The notes: generated by a model from the letters alone, not told the origin. A stretch of 56,369 nt of DNA from Sphingomonas sp. AR_OL41 (GCF_029911635.1 NZ_JARYTI010000030.1:1-56369); one strand, 5' to 3'. Shown: positions 8,688-17,412, counted from the first letter of the stretch. Program-made: numbers and translations.

Positions 8688-10027
8688 AGCGTTCCGGCAC
8701 CAGGGGGCGCGTGCTCGCTCGGGACGATGCGGGGTTCGACGCGGCAGTGCTCGGCACCAGCTTCAATGCGCGCGACCCGCGTCGCCGCCCCGATATGATC
8801 GTGCAGGCCAATCACGTCGCAGACGTCGTCGCGGCGGTGAAACGTGCGCGCGATACCGGCATGAAGATCGGCATCTGTTCGGGCGGGCACAGCTGGGCGC
8901 AGAACCATATCCGCGACGGCGGCATGCTGCTCGACCTGTCGCGCCTCAACCATATCGCCATCGACGCGGCGGTGGGCACGGCGAGCATCGGTCCGGGTTG
9001 CCTGGCGGGCGAACTCAACGCCGCGCTCGCGCGCCACAAGCTCTTCTTCCCGGTCGCGCATGCGTATACCGTCGGGATGGGCGGGTTCCTGCTGCAGGGC
9101 GGGTTCGGCTGGAACAGCCGGCTCAACGGCATGGCGTGCGAAAGCGTCATCGCGATCGATATGGTGCTCGCCGACGGCACGCTGGTCCATGCCAGCGAAA
9201 CGGAAAACCCTGAACTGCTCTGGGCGGCACGCGGTGCCGGCCCGGGCTTTTTCGGGGTGGTGGTGCGCTTCCACCTCAAGCTACACGCCCGACCCCGCTT
9301 CGTCGGCATGAAGATGCAGGTCTTCCGCATCCGCCATCTGGAAGAGGTCATGGCTTGGGCCGACGCCATTGGCCCCGACGTGTCGCCCAGCGTCGAGTTT
9401 CAACTCGTCTTCAACCGCCGCGCGACGGGCATCTTCGCGCACGGCATCGAGGTGATCGGCCCGGTGCTGACCGACAGCTGGCGTGAAGCGCGCGAGGCGG
9501 TCGCCTTTATCGACCGCGGCCCGCTGCGCGGCAAGGCGAGCCTGACGCTGCCGCTGGTGCCGATGTCGCTCGACATGATGATGAAGGCGGGCGAGCGGAC
9601 GCTTTTCCTGCCCAATACGCGCTGGACGGCGGACAGCATGTGGATGAACGATGCGATCACGCCACTGCTTCCCGCGCTGCGTAGCATCGCCGATACGCAA
9701 CCGGCCGCGCCGAGCCATGCGCTGTGGCTCAACTGGAACCCGCCGCCGACGCGCCGCGACATGGCGTTCTCGCTCGAGGCGCGCAGCTATCTCGCGCTTT
9801 ATGGCGGCCTGCGCGGCGCGGCGCGGACACCGGCCGACGAAAGCTGGGCGACCGACCATATGCGCGCGATGGAGGCGCACAGCGTGGGCATTCAACTGGC
9901 CGACGAAAATCTCGCGCGGCGCCCGGCGCGGTTCATGGCGCCGGCGAACCTCGCGCGCCTCGACGTCTTGCGGATCCGCTATGACCCGGAAGGTCGCTTC
10001 AACCCCTATATGGGACGCGTGGTATGA
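8684..10027 (+). CDS. FAD-linked oxidoreductase, VAO/berberine-bridge-enzyme-like
   Basis: A 447-residue flavoprotein of the PCMH-type FAD-binding fold. The pattern RPDMIVQANHVADVVAAVK, then ICSGGHSW with His69 (the position that carries covalent FAD in this family), then VGMGGFLLQGGFGWNSRLNG, and a C-terminal BBE-like end (YDPEGRFNPYMG) define it. The cysteine that makes a second FAD bond in berberine-bridge enzymes is not at the usual place (VAHAYTVGMGG), so at most a single histidyl link is expected. No signal peptide is seen. It overlaps the TetR gene upstream and the PhlG-like gene downstream, both by ATGA. It probably oxidises a phenolic, alcohol or sugar-like substrate before or after the C-C hydrolase acts. 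Confidence 0.88.
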   Translation: MKRSGTRGRVLARDDAGFDAAVLGTSFNARDPRRRPDMIVQANHVADVVAAVKRARDTGMKIGICSGGHSWAQNHIRDGGMLLDLSRLNHIAIDAAVGTASIGPGCLAGELNAALARHKLFFPVAHAYTVGMGGFLLQGGFGWNSRLNGMACESVIAIDMVLADGTLVHASETENPELLWAARGAGPGFFGVVVRFHLKLHARPRFVGMKMQVFRIRHLEEVMAWADAIGPDVSPSVEFQLVFNRRATGIFAHGIEVIGPVLTDSWREAREAVAFIDRGPLRGKASLTLPLVPMSLDMMMKAGERTLFLPNTRWTADSMWMNDAITPLLPALRSIADTQPAAPSHALWLNWNPPPTRRDMAFSLEARSYLALYGGLRGAARTPADESWATDHMRAMEAHSVGIQLADENLARRPARFMAPANLARLDVLRIRYDPEGRFNPYMGRVV

Positions 10028-10854
10028 AGGCGAGCAAACCGATCGCCGGGCGCTACCTCGGCTATCGCGCGGCGGACGAGGCGCAGCCCTTCGCGCGCTT
10101 CTACGATCCCGCACTGGCACCCCTCGCGCCGCATATCTGCGCGGCGCTCGACCGGGGCGGCGTGCCCGACATACTGCTGCCCGATCTGGAGGGCGCGCCC
10201 GGGAATCTGTTCGGCGGTGACGCGGTGCTCGAGGACGGCTTCGTGCTGACCCGCGACGGCGGGATGCGGGTGAGCGTCCGCACCGATATGCCGGGTGTGA
10301 CGCCGGCGATGCTGGACTGGTGGTTCGGCTGGCACGGCGACGCTGCGGCGAAGTACAAGCTGTGGCATCCGCAGGCGCATGTCCATGTCGCCTGGCACGA
10401 CGCGCCGCCGGCCGACAGCCGGGGTCGCGCGCGCTATGTCGGCCGGACCTCGCTCGTCGACGAATATATCGGCAGCGACCTGGTGCGCGGCGCGATCCGC
10501 TTCGTGGCACCGGCAAGCCTTGGATTCACCGACCCGAGCCTCGACGACGACCAGATGGCGACGATCATTTGCGCGCGGCTCGGCCTTGGCGATGCGCCGA
10601 TCGACATCGGCTATCTCGCGCATCATGTCCGGGCGGTGCCGGGTGGCAGCGAGATGCGTTCGCGCTTCTGGATGGGCGGCCGGCATGTCGGAGGACGCAA
10701 CATGATCGGCAACCTGGCGGCGGTCGTCGCGAAGCGCGTGTTCGGGCTGACCGAAAGCGATGCCCGGGCGGTGCTGGTGCACTGCGCGCAGGAAATGCCC
10801 CACCTCGCGGCTTTCCTGCCGGCGCTGCACGCCGCGTTCGGCGACGAGCGCTGA
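10024..10854 (+). CDS. PhlG-like C-C hydrolase (DAPG hydrolase family)
   Basis: A 276-residue protein recognisable by WWFGWHGDAAAKYKLWHPQAH, shortened here to WWFGWHG (99-105) and KLWHPQAH (112-119), the signature region of 2,4-diacetylphloroglucinol hydrolase PhlG, a zinc enzyme that removes an acetyl group from an aromatic ring by C-C cleavage. From memory, PhlG binds zinc through two His and two Glu. Candidates here are His115 or His119, Glu147 (VDEYIG), His200/201 (LAHHVR) and Glu257 (AQEMPH), with spacing similar to PhlG. It is the last gene of the TetR/flavoprotein unit. The true substrate may be another acylated phenol; production of a phloroglucinol antibiotic by this organism is not suggested, degradation is more likely. 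Confidence 0.75.
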   Translation: MKASKPIAGRYLGYRAADEAQPFARFYDPALAPLAPHICAALDRGGVPDILLPDLEGAPGNLFGGDAVLEDGFVLTRDGGMRVSVRTDMPGVTPAMLDWWFGWHGDAAAKYKLWHPQAHVHVAWHDAPPADSRGRARYVGRTSLVDEYIGSDLVRGAIRFVAPASLGFTDPSLDDDQMATIICARLGLGDAPIDIGYLAHHVRAVPGGSEMRSRFWMGGRHVGGRNMIGNLAAVVAKRVFGLTESDARAVLVHCAQEMPHLAAFLPALHAAFGDER

Positions 10855-10939
10855 TCGACGGACGGCGCGTAGCACCATCACGGCAACCACCTTCTCACAA
10901 AGCATTGTCCCCCGCCCCGGCGCTTGCTATCGCGCCCCC

Positions 10940-11173
10940 ATGCAGCCGCCACCCGAACTCGTCCGCACCTCGCATGCCCGCATCGCCTGTGACGGCGCGA
11001 GCGACATTCCCGGTGGCGCGGCGCTGGGCCATCCGCGCGTGTTCCTGCAGATCGACGAGCATGGTTATGTCGATTGCGGCTATTGCGACCGGCGCTTCGT
11101 GCTGATCGGCGGGCCGGCCGATGGCGTCGATCAATCGACGCTGCCCGACCATCCGGCTGGCGCCAGCGTTTAA
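10940..11173 (+). CDS. zinc-finger domain protein (zf-CHCC type)
   Basis: A 77-residue protein with HARIACDG, a GHPRVFLQID strand and DCGYCDRRFVL, giving the Cys-His-Cys-Cys arrangement of the small zf-CHCC family, related to the C-terminal domain of the complex I accessory subunit NDUFS6. The family is widespread in alphaproteobacteria and its exact role is not firmly known. The ATG at 10940 begins just before the conserved part; longer readings upstream lack similarity. It lies 18 bases ahead of tldD in the same direction. Confidence 0.8.
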   Translation: MQPPPELVRTSHARIACDGASDIPGGAALGHPRVFLQIDEHGYVDCGYCDRRFVLIGGPADGVDQSTLPDHPAGASV

Positions 11174-11191
11174 CTCGCCTATATCGGGGGC

Positions 11192-12622
11192 ATGACCCAA
11201 CATGCCGACCCCCGCGCCTATCTCTATCATGACGGCCTGCTCTCCCCCGAGGAAGCGCAGCGCCTGACCGCCACCGCATTGGCCAAGGCCGATGATGGCG
11301 AGCTCTACCTGCAGTATCGCAAGACCGAATCCTTCGGCTTCGACGACGGCCGGCTGAAGACCGCGGCTTATGATACGCAATCGGGCTTCGGCCTGCGCGC
11401 GGTGTCGGGCGAGATGACCGCCTTTGCCCATGCCAATGAGCTGAGCGGCGCGGCGATCATCCGCGCCGGCGAGACGATGGCGCTGATCGATCCCTCGGCT
11501 TCGGCCAAGGCGCCGCCGCCGCAGCACACCAACCGCCACCTCTATACCGATGCCGATCCGCTCGACCTCGTGCCCTTCGCCGACAAGGTGAACCTGTGCC
11601 AGACGATCGACGCCGCCGCGCGGGCGCGCGATCCGCGCGTCGCGCAGGTCTCGGTCTCGCTGTCGGGCAGCTGGCAGGTGGTCGAGATCGTCCGCCCCGA
11701 CGGCTTCGTCGCGACCGACATCCGCCCGCTGGTGCGGTTGAACGTCTCGATCGTCGTCGAGCAGAATGGCCGGCGCGAAACCGGCAATTTCGGGTTGGGC
11801 GGACGTTATCTCTATGACGAACTGATGCAGCCCGCGACGTGGAACCGCGCGATCGACGAGGCGCTGGCGCAGGCGGTGGTCAATCTCGATTCGGTCGCGG
11901 CACCCGCGGGCGAGATGACCGTGCTGCTCGGACCCGGCTGGCCCGGCATCCTGCTGCACGAGGCGATCGGCCATGGGCTCGAGGGCGATTTCAACCGCAA
12001 GGGCACCAGCGCCTTTTCCGGCCGGATCGGCGAGCGCGTCGCGGCGCCGGGCGTGACGGTGGTCGATGACGGATCGATCGCCGACAAGCGCGGCTCGCTG
12101 TCGATCGACGACGAGGGCACGCCGACGCAGGAGAATGTGCTGATCGAGGACGGCATCCTCAAGGGCTATATCCAGGACCGGCTCAACGCGCGGCTGATGG
12201 GCGTGGCGCCGACCGGCAATGGCCGGCGCGAGAGCTTCCAGCATGCGCCGATGCCGCGCATGACCAACACCTTCATGCGCGGCGGCAGGGACGATCCGGC
12301 CGAACTGCTGTCCCGCGTCAAGAACGGCATCTTCGCCAAGTCGTTCGGCGGCGGGCAGGTCGACATCGTCTCGGGCAAGTTCGTCTTCTCCTGCACCGAG
12401 GCGTACAAGATCGAGAATGGCCGGCTCGGCGCGCCGATCAAGGGCGCGACGCTGATCGGCGACGGCCCGACCGCGCTGACCAAGGTAATCGGCATCGGCA
12501 ATGACTTCGCGCTCGACGAGGGCGTCGGCATGTGCGGCAAGGGCGGGCAGAGCGTGCCGGCGGGCGTCGGGCAACCGACCTTGCTGATGGAAGGGCTGAC
12601 GGTCGGCGGGACGGCGATGTGA
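11192..12622 (+). CDS. tldD: metalloprotease TldD
   Basis: A 476-residue TldD homologue. TldD and TldE/PmbA form a zinc protease that degrades small unfolded peptides and matures peptide antibiotics such as microcins. The zinc motif HEAIGHGLEGD (His256-Glu257...His261) is intact, and the RKTESFGFDDGRL and SFGGGQVDIVSG regions match the family. TldE is not in this window. The length is typical and the start at 11192 follows AGGG-poor sequence, so it is chosen mainly by family alignment. It begins a chain of same-strand genes that ends at 15356. Confidence 0.96.
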   Translation: MTQHADPRAYLYHDGLLSPEEAQRLTATALAKADDGELYLQYRKTESFGFDDGRLKTAAYDTQSGFGLRAVSGEMTAFAHANELSGAAIIRAGETMALIDPSASAKAPPPQHTNRHLYTDADPLDLVPFADKVNLCQTIDAAARARDPRVAQVSVSLSGSWQVVEIVRPDGFVATDIRPLVRLNVSIVVEQNGRRETGNFGLGGRYLYDELMQPATWNRAIDEALAQAVVNLDSVAAPAGEMTVLLGPGWPGILLHEAIGHGLEGDFNRKGTSAFSGRIGERVAAPGVTVVDDGSIADKRGSLSIDDEGTPTQENVLIEDGILKGYIQDRLNARLMGVAPTGNGRRESFQHAPMPRMTNTFMRGGRDDPAELLSRVKNGIFAKSFGGGQVDIVSGKFVFSCTEAYKIENGRLGAPIKGATLIGDGPTALTKVIGIGNDFALDEGVGMCGKGGQSVPAGVGQPTLLMEGLTVGGTAM

Positions 12623-12657
12623 CCGAAGGCGGCGTGAGCGAAGGGGTCGGCTTTGCG

Positions 12658-12825
12658 ATGCTCGCCGCTTACGGCTTGTGGTTGATCGTGGTGCCCAACG
12701 CTTTGCTGCGCGTTGTTGACACGATGAACGGCGGGAAAGTCAGACTTCCCTCGCCGGGGGTGGTCCGCTTATTCGGAGCACTGTGGCTGATCGTCGTGTT
12801 GCTGATGTGGTCAGCATCGCGATGA
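12658..12825 (+). CDS. small two-helix membrane protein
   Basis: A 55-residue protein with two hydrophobic segments (MLAAYGLWLIVVPNALLRVV and VVRLFGALWLIVVLLMW) joined by a short polar loop. The ATG at 12658 follows GAAGGGGT at good spacing; GTG codons at 12619 and 12634 would extend the frame to overlap tldD. Its stop overlaps the start of the DUF5996 gene by ATGA. The function is unknown; it may anchor or partner an inner-membrane process. Confidence 0.6.
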   Translation: MLAAYGLWLIVVPNALLRVVDTMNGGKVRLPSPGVVRLFGALWLIVVLLMWSASR

Positions 12826-13757
12826 GCGCGTCCTGGCCTGAACTCGACTGGACCACCTGGCGCGAGACCGCGATCGGGTTGCAGTTGCGCACGCAGATCG
12901 TCGGCAAGCTGCGGCTCGCGCTGACGCCGTGGCTCAACCATAGCTGGCATGTTCCCTTCTATCTCTCGGCGCGCGGGCTGACGACCTCGGCGATCCCGCT
13001 CGGTGACCGCATCCTGCAGGCCGATTTCGACTTTATCGCCGACCGGCTGATCTTGTCGGTCAGCGATGGCGGCGTGCGCGAGATCGAACTGGCGGCGGGG
13101 AGCATCGCCGCTTTCCACGCGGCAGTGCTGGCGGCGCTCGGCGAACTCGGCATTGTCGTGACGATCAACCCCCTCCCGAGCGAAATGCCTGACGCCCTGC
13201 CCTTCGCCGAGGACATCGCGCCGCGCCCCTATGACGGTGAGGCGGTGCGGCGCTTCTGGCGCGCGCTGATCCAGGCGGGGCGGGTGTTCGGCGAGTTCCG
13301 CACCGGTTTTCTCGGCAAGGCGAGCCCGACGCACTTCTTCTGGGGCAGCTTCGACCTCGCCTCGACGCGCTTTTCCGGGCGGGTCGCGCCGCGCCATCCC
13401 GGCGGGCTGCCCGGCCTGCCCGACGATGTGACGTGCGAGGCGTACAGCCATGAGGAGGCGAGCATCGGCTTCTGGCCGGGCAGCGACGCCTATCCGCAGG
13501 CGGCCTTCTACGCCTATGCCTATCCCGCCCCGGCCGGATACGCAGACGCGCCGATCGAGCCCGCGGGCGCCGCGTTCGACGCGACGCTGGGCGAGTTCCT
13601 GCTTCCCTATGATGCCGTACGAAGCACGACCGACCCCGACGCCGCGCTGCTCGCCTTTTGCCGCAGCAGCTATAACGCGGCGGCGACGCTGGGCGCGTGG
13701 GACCGTGCCAGCCTCGAATGCCCGCTCGGCCGGCCGAAGGTGCCGCGCGTCGTATGA
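12822..13757 (+). CDS. DUF5996 family protein
   Basis: A 311-residue soluble protein. The start region WPELDWTTWRETAIGLQLRTQIVGK, quoted in part as WPELDWTTWRETAIGLQ, the motif LNHSWHVPFYLSARGLTTS and the later GKASPTHFFWGSFDLA with PEEHAS-like AYSHEEASIGFWPG are characteristic of DUF5996 proteins, whose biochemical role is not established. Start chosen at the ATGA overlap with the upstream membrane protein; it also overlaps the N-acetyltransferase gene by ATGA. Such tight coupling suggests cotranslation but does not show common function. Confidence 0.82.
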   Translation: MSASWPELDWTTWRETAIGLQLRTQIVGKLRLALTPWLNHSWHVPFYLSARGLTTSAIPLGDRILQADFDFIADRLILSVSDGGVREIELAAGSIAAFHAAVLAALGELGIVVTINPLPSEMPDALPFAEDIAPRPYDGEAVRRFWRALIQAGRVFGEFRTGFLGKASPTHFFWGSFDLASTRFSGRVAPRHPGGLPGLPDDVTCEAYSHEEASIGFWPGSDAYPQAAFYAYAYPAPAGYADAPIEPAGAAFDATLGEFLLPYDAVRSTTDPDAALLAFCRSSYNAAATLGAWDRASLECPLGRPKVPRVV

Positions 13758-14563
13758 GCGACGATCTCGCCGCCTATCTTGCGCGGATCGGCGTCACCGG
13801 GCCAGTGGCGCCCGATCGCGCTACGCTGGCGCGGATCGCGGCGGCGCATCCCGCAGCGATCCCGTTCGAGGGGATCGATGGCCTCCTTGGCACGGCCGTC
13901 GATCTCGACCATGCGGCGCTGATCGCCAAGCTCGTGCATGGCGGACGCGGCGGCTTCTGCTATGAGCATAACCTGCTGCTGCGCGCGATGCTCGAGGCGA
14001 TCGGCTTTACCGTCACCGCGCTCGGCGCGCGGGTGCTGTGGCACAACGGCCCCGAGGTGCCGAGTCCGTTGACCCACATGTTGCTGCGTGTCGATCTGCC
14101 CGAGGGGCCAGTGATCGTCGATGCCGGGTTCGGTGGCAACACGCTGACCGGGGTGCTCGATCTCGTCGCCGACCGCGACCAGCCGACGCCGCACGAACCG
14201 TTCCGCCTGACGCGCGAGGGCGATTACTGGGTGCAATGGGTGGCAATCGGCGGCGAATGCCGGCCGACCTATCGCTTCACGCTCGAACCGCAGCATCGCC
14301 CCGACCTCGAACTGGGCAGCTGGTATATGTCGACCAACCCGGCGTCGCACATGGTCTACGGCCTGACCTGCGCGCTGGCGCTGCCCGACCGGCGGCTGGC
14401 ACTGCGCAACTTCGATCTGGCGGTGCACCATAAGGGCGGCGAAACCGAGCGGCGGCAGCTCGCCGATGCCGCGGCGGTATGCGCGGTCGTCGCATCCGAG
14501 TTCGGCATCCGCCTGCCCGACCCGGCGGCGCTGGCGCGGCGGCTCGAACGGGGTATCGCCTGA
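13754..14563 (+). CDS. nat: arylamine N-acetyltransferase
   Basis: A 269-residue acetyl-CoA:arylamine N-acetyltransferase, which moves acetyl groups to aromatic amines, hydrazines and hydroxylamines through a cysteine intermediate. The catalytic triad is visible as Cys69 (GGRGGFCYEHN), His108 (PLTHMLL) and Asp123 (IVDAGFGG). The length fits the family. The start is the ATG overlapping the DUF5996 stop; the upstream extension of the frame lies in that gene. Its role may be detoxification or a step in aromatic metabolism. Confidence 0.94.
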   Translation: MSDDLAAYLARIGVTGPVAPDRATLARIAAAHPAAIPFEGIDGLLGTAVDLDHAALIAKLVHGGRGGFCYEHNLLLRAMLEAIGFTVTALGARVLWHNGPEVPSPLTHMLLRVDLPEGPVIVDAGFGGNTLTGVLDLVADRDQPTPHEPFRLTREGDYWVQWVAIGGECRPTYRFTLEPQHRPDLELGSWYMSTNPASHMVYGLTCALALPDRRLALRNFDLAVHHKGGETERRQLADAAAVCAVVASEFGIRLPDPAALARRLERGIA

Positions 14564-14589
14564 GCGCACGAGGCGATAGACTGCCGGCC

Positions 14590-15156
14590 ATGTCCGACTT
14601 CTTCGACGCGATCGCCGACGACCACAGCGCCTTCATCGCGAAGCAGCCGCTGTTCTTCGTCGCCACCGCCGCCGATGGCGCGCGGATCAACCTCAGCCCC
14701 AAGGGCATGGACAGCTTCCGGGTGCTCGGGCCGAACCGCGTCGCCTATCTCGACCTTGGCGGATCGGGCAACGAGACCCAGGCGCATCTCGCCGCCGACG
14801 GGCGCATCACGATCATGTTCTGCGCGTTCGACAACCCCGCGCTGATCCTGCGGCTCTATGGCCGGGGCGGTTTCGTGGTCGCCGGCGAGCCCGGCTTCGA
14901 TGCGCTCGCGGCGCACTTCCCCAGGCTGCCGGGCGCGCGACAGATTTTCGACATCACTGTCGACTCCCTGCAGACCAGCTGCGGCTGGGCCGTGCCGCGC
15001 ATGACGCTGGAGCGCGAGCGGCAGACACTGGCCAAATATCACGCCCAGCAAGTGCCCGAGGCGCGGCTCGCCCAGATCGCCGGCCGCACCCGCAGCATCG
15101 ACGGCCTGCCGGTGCAGGTGCAACAGGTCTTGCCCGCGTTCGATCCGCTCGCATGA
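14590..15156 (+). CDS. pyridoxamine 5'-phosphate oxidase-like (PPOX) protein
   Basis: A 188-residue split-barrel flavin-binding protein. The pattern QPLFFVATAADGARINLSPK and AYLDLGGSGNETQAHL is typical of PPOX-like proteins that bind FMN or F420 and are often of unknown substrate. It overlaps the DUF2007 gene by ATGA. True PdxH activity is not supported because the PLP-site signature of PdxH is not seen. Confidence 0.82.
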   Translation: MSDFFDAIADDHSAFIAKQPLFFVATAADGARINLSPKGMDSFRVLGPNRVAYLDLGGSGNETQAHLAADGRITIMFCAFDNPALILRLYGRGGFVVAGEPGFDALAAHFPRLPGARQIFDITVDSLQTSCGWAVPRMTLERERQTLAKYHAQQVPEARLAQIAGRTRSIDGLPVQVQQVLPAFDPLA

Positions 15157-15356
15157 GCCTGGTCGAGGTCGGTCGTTTCGCGCGCAACGAGGCCAATATC
15201 CTGATCGGGCGGCTCGAGTCCGAGGGCATCCCGGCGATCGCCTTCGACGAGGGCGCGAGCATTGCCGATGGCAGCCAGTTCTTCATCCCCGTCCGCGTGA
15301 TGGTCGATGACGAGGATGCCGATGTCGCGCGCAGGATCATCGCCGACGCTGCCTGA
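15153..15356 (+). CDS. DUF2007 domain protein
   Basis: A 67-residue protein with VEVGRFARNEANILIGRLES, then IPVRVMVDDEDADVARRII, the small ferredoxin-like DUF2007 fold annotated as a putative signal-transducing protein. It starts at an ATGA overlap with the PPOX gene and ends the tldD-side gene run. No further function can be given. Confidence 0.8.
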   Translation: MSLVEVGRFARNEANILIGRLESEGIPAIAFDEGASIADGSQFFIPVRVMVDDEDADVARRIIADAA

Positions 15357-15470
15357 GAATCGGGCACCGCCTTCGCATCTGCACAAAAATTTACCTCGCG
15401 CTAACTTCTGGCCGCGCTTTTTCGTGCCCTGAACGCCCGAAACGCGTGTGTGACCGATTTGTTGCGCAAC

Positions 15471-15485
15471 TGGCACGGTGATTGC
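15471..15485 (+). promoter_or_regulatory. sigma-54 promoter of glnK-amtB
   Basis: TGGCACGGTGATTGC matches the -24/-12 consensus TGGCACn5TTGC exactly, with the GG and GC twelve bases apart. A perfect palindrome GTTGCGCAAC (15461-15470) abuts it. A TGCAC half-site is seen near 15381, but no complete NtrC site was found. Initiation is expected near 15497. The GCCCCCT and AGGGGGC arms around it (15492-15498, 15510-15516) would include the ribosome site. Confidence 0.85.
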
Positions 15486-15520
15486 TGAGTAGCCCCCTGC
15501 AACAACCAAAGGGGGCGCGG

Positions 15521-15859
15521 GTGAAGCTAGTCATCGCCATCATCAAGCCATTCAAGCTCGACGAAGTCCGCGAGGCGCTTACCGAAATCGGTATCGCCGG
15601 CATGACGGTCAGCGAGGTGAAGGGCTTCGGCCGGCAGAAGGGCCAGACCGAAATCTACCGCGGTGCGGAATATTCCACCAACATGGTGCCGAAGATCAAG
15701 ATCGAGGTGGTCTGTCCGACCGACCTCGCTGCCAAGGTCGTCGAGGCGATCCAGGCCGCGGCCAACACCGGCGCGATCGGCGACGGCAAGATCTTCGTTC
15801 TCGACGTCGGCCAGGCGGTGCGCATCCGCACCGGCGAGACCGACGAAACCGCGCTGTGA
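15521..15859 (+). CDS. glnK: P-II nitrogen regulatory protein
   Basis: A 112-residue trimeric P-II protein that senses 2-oxoglutarate, ATP/ADP and, through uridylylation, glutamine. It begins VKLVIAIIKPFKLDEVREAL and carries Tyr51 in the T-loop (EIYRGAEYS), the uridylylation site, plus GDGKIFVLDV and RTGETDETAL at the end. The start is GTG at 15521 after an AGGGGG site, which gives the standard length; the upstream ATG-less extension is not used. Cotranscription with amtB and the sigma-54 promoter favour the GlnK role of gating the ammonium channel. Confidence 0.95.
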   Translation: MKLVIAIIKPFKLDEVREALTEIGIAGMTVSEVKGFGRQKGQTEIYRGAEYSTNMVPKIKIEVVCPTDLAAKVVEAIQAAANTGAIGDGKIFVLDVGQAVRIRTGETDETAL

Positions 15860-15873
15860 TGAAAGGGGCCATG

Positions 15874-17316
15874 ATGAAGCATGCACTGAAATATGCCGGC
15901 GTCGCCGGCCTTTGCGCGGTGGCATTCGCCGCGCTGCCGGCCTGGGCGCAGGCCGCGGCCGGCCCGATCAAGGCACCGAACGCCGCCCAGATGGCGACGA
16001 TGGTCAACAAGGGCGACACCAGCTGGATGCTGATCTCCTCGGCACTCGTGCTGATGATGTCGGTCCCGGGTCTCGCGCTCTTCTATGGCGGCCTGGTGCG
16101 CACCAAGAATATGCTCAGCGTGCTGATGCAGGTGTTCATGATCGTGTCTGTGGCAACGCTGGTATGGTGCTGCTGGGGCTATTCGATGGCCTTTACCGGC
16201 GGTTCTGGCATCACCGCGCCGTTCTTCGGCGGCTTCCACAAGGCGTTCCTGATGGGCGTCGACGGCACCACGCTGGCGGCGACCTTCTCGAACAATGTCT
16301 ACATCCCCGAATTCGCCTATGTCTGCTTCCAGATGACCTTCGCCTGCATCACGCCGGCGCTGATCGTCGGCGCGTTCGCGGAGCGGGTGAAGTTCACGCC
16401 GCTGATCATCTTCGTGGTGGCGTGGCTGACCCTGGTCTACTTCCCGATCGCACACATGGTGTGGTATTGGGCGGGCCCGGACTTCCTGCCGGATGCCCCG
16501 ACTGACGGTGGTTATCTGTTCGGCAAGGGCGCGCTCGACTTCGCCGGCGGCACCGTGGTGCACATCAACGCCGGTATCGCGGGTCTCGTCGGCTGCCTGA
16601 TCATCGGCAAGCGCAAGGGCTTCAACACCGAGCCGATGCCGCCGCACTCGCTGACCATGACGATGATCGGCGCCAGCCTGCTGTGGGTTGGCTGGTTCGG
16701 CTTCAACGCAGGCTCCAACCTCGAAGCCAATGGCGTGACGGGCGTCGCGTTTATCAATACCTTCGTCGCGACCGCTGCTGCGGCCGTCTCATGGGCGTTG
16801 ATCGAACAGGTCATCCACAAGAAGCCTTCGCTGCTTGGTGGCGTGACCGGTGCTGTTGCCGGCCTGGTCGCGATCACCCCGGCATCGGGCTTCGCGGCAC
16901 CGATGACCTCGATTGCGCTCGGCTTCATCGTGTCGCCGATCTGCTTCATCTTCGTCACCACGGTGAAGAAGGCGCTGAAATATGACGACTCGCTCGACGT
17001 GTTCGGCGTGCACTGCATCGGCGGTATCGTCGGCGCGCTCGGCACGGCAATCGTCGCCGATCCCAAGCTCGGCGGCCAGGGTTATTTCGACTATACGAAG
17101 TTCCCCGCCGTCGCCGTGCTGCCGGCCGACTACAGCATCTCGTCGCAGCTCCTGGTCCAGCTCCAGGCCGTCGGCATCACGCTGGCCTGGTCGGGTCTGG
17201 TCAGCGCCGCGCTGTTCCTGATCCTGAAATACACCATCGGCATCCGCCCGAGCGCTGACGTCGAAGCCGAAGGGCTCGACATCAGCGAGCATGGCGAACG
17301 CGCCTACAACTACTGA
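15874..17316 (+). CDS. amtB: ammonium transporter AmtB
   Basis: A 480-residue ammonium channel with a cleavable signal peptide (MKHALKYAGVAGLCAVAFAA... AWAQ) and eleven further hydrophobic segments. The family regions ALVLMMSVPGLALFYGG, FAGGTVVHINAGIAG (first pore His) and FGVHCIGGIVGALG (second pore His) are present. GAAAGGGG precedes the ATG pair at 15871/15874; 15874 is preferred for spacing, while GTG 15856 and ATG 15859 would overlap the glnK end. GlnK is expected to block this channel when nitrogen is plentiful. A strong terminator follows. Confidence 0.96.
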   Translation: MKHALKYAGVAGLCAVAFAALPAWAQAAAGPIKAPNAAQMATMVNKGDTSWMLISSALVLMMSVPGLALFYGGLVRTKNMLSVLMQVFMIVSVATLVWCCWGYSMAFTGGSGITAPFFGGFHKAFLMGVDGTTLAATFSNNVYIPEFAYVCFQMTFACITPALIVGAFAERVKFTPLIIFVVAWLTLVYFPIAHMVWYWAGPDFLPDAPTDGGYLFGKGALDFAGGTVVHINAGIAGLVGCLIIGKRKGFNTEPMPPHSLTMTMIGASLLWVGWFGFNAGSNLEANGVTGVAFINTFVATAAAAVSWALIEQVIHKKPSLLGGVTGAVAGLVAITPASGFAAPMTSIALGFIVSPICFIFVTTVKKALKYDDSLDVFGVHCIGGIVGALGTAIVADPKLGGQGYFDYTKFPAVAVLPADYSISSQLLVQLQAVGITLAWSGLVSAALFLILKYTIGIRPSADVEAEGLDISEHGERAYNY

Positions 17317-17376
17317 CGAGATCGGGGGCGGGACCAAGCCCGCCCCCTCCAGACGTTCCTCCTGCGGACGACCTAA

Positions 17377-17409
17377 GGCCGGTGCGGCAACGCACCGGCC
17401 CTTTTTCTT
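17377..17409 (+). terminator. intrinsic terminator after amtB
   Basis: A perfect 10-base stem GGCCGGTGCG/CGCACCGGCC (17377-17386, 17391-17400) closes a GCAA tetraloop and is followed by CTTTTTCTTT. It ends the glnK-amtB unit and may also serve the convergent YciI gene. Confidence 0.9.
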
Positions 17410-17412
17410 TCG

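Noticed and set aside
10024..10854. Part of a phloroglucinol antibiotic biosynthesis cluster
   Set aside because: No phlD-type polyketide synthase or phlACB acetyltransferase is present in the window.
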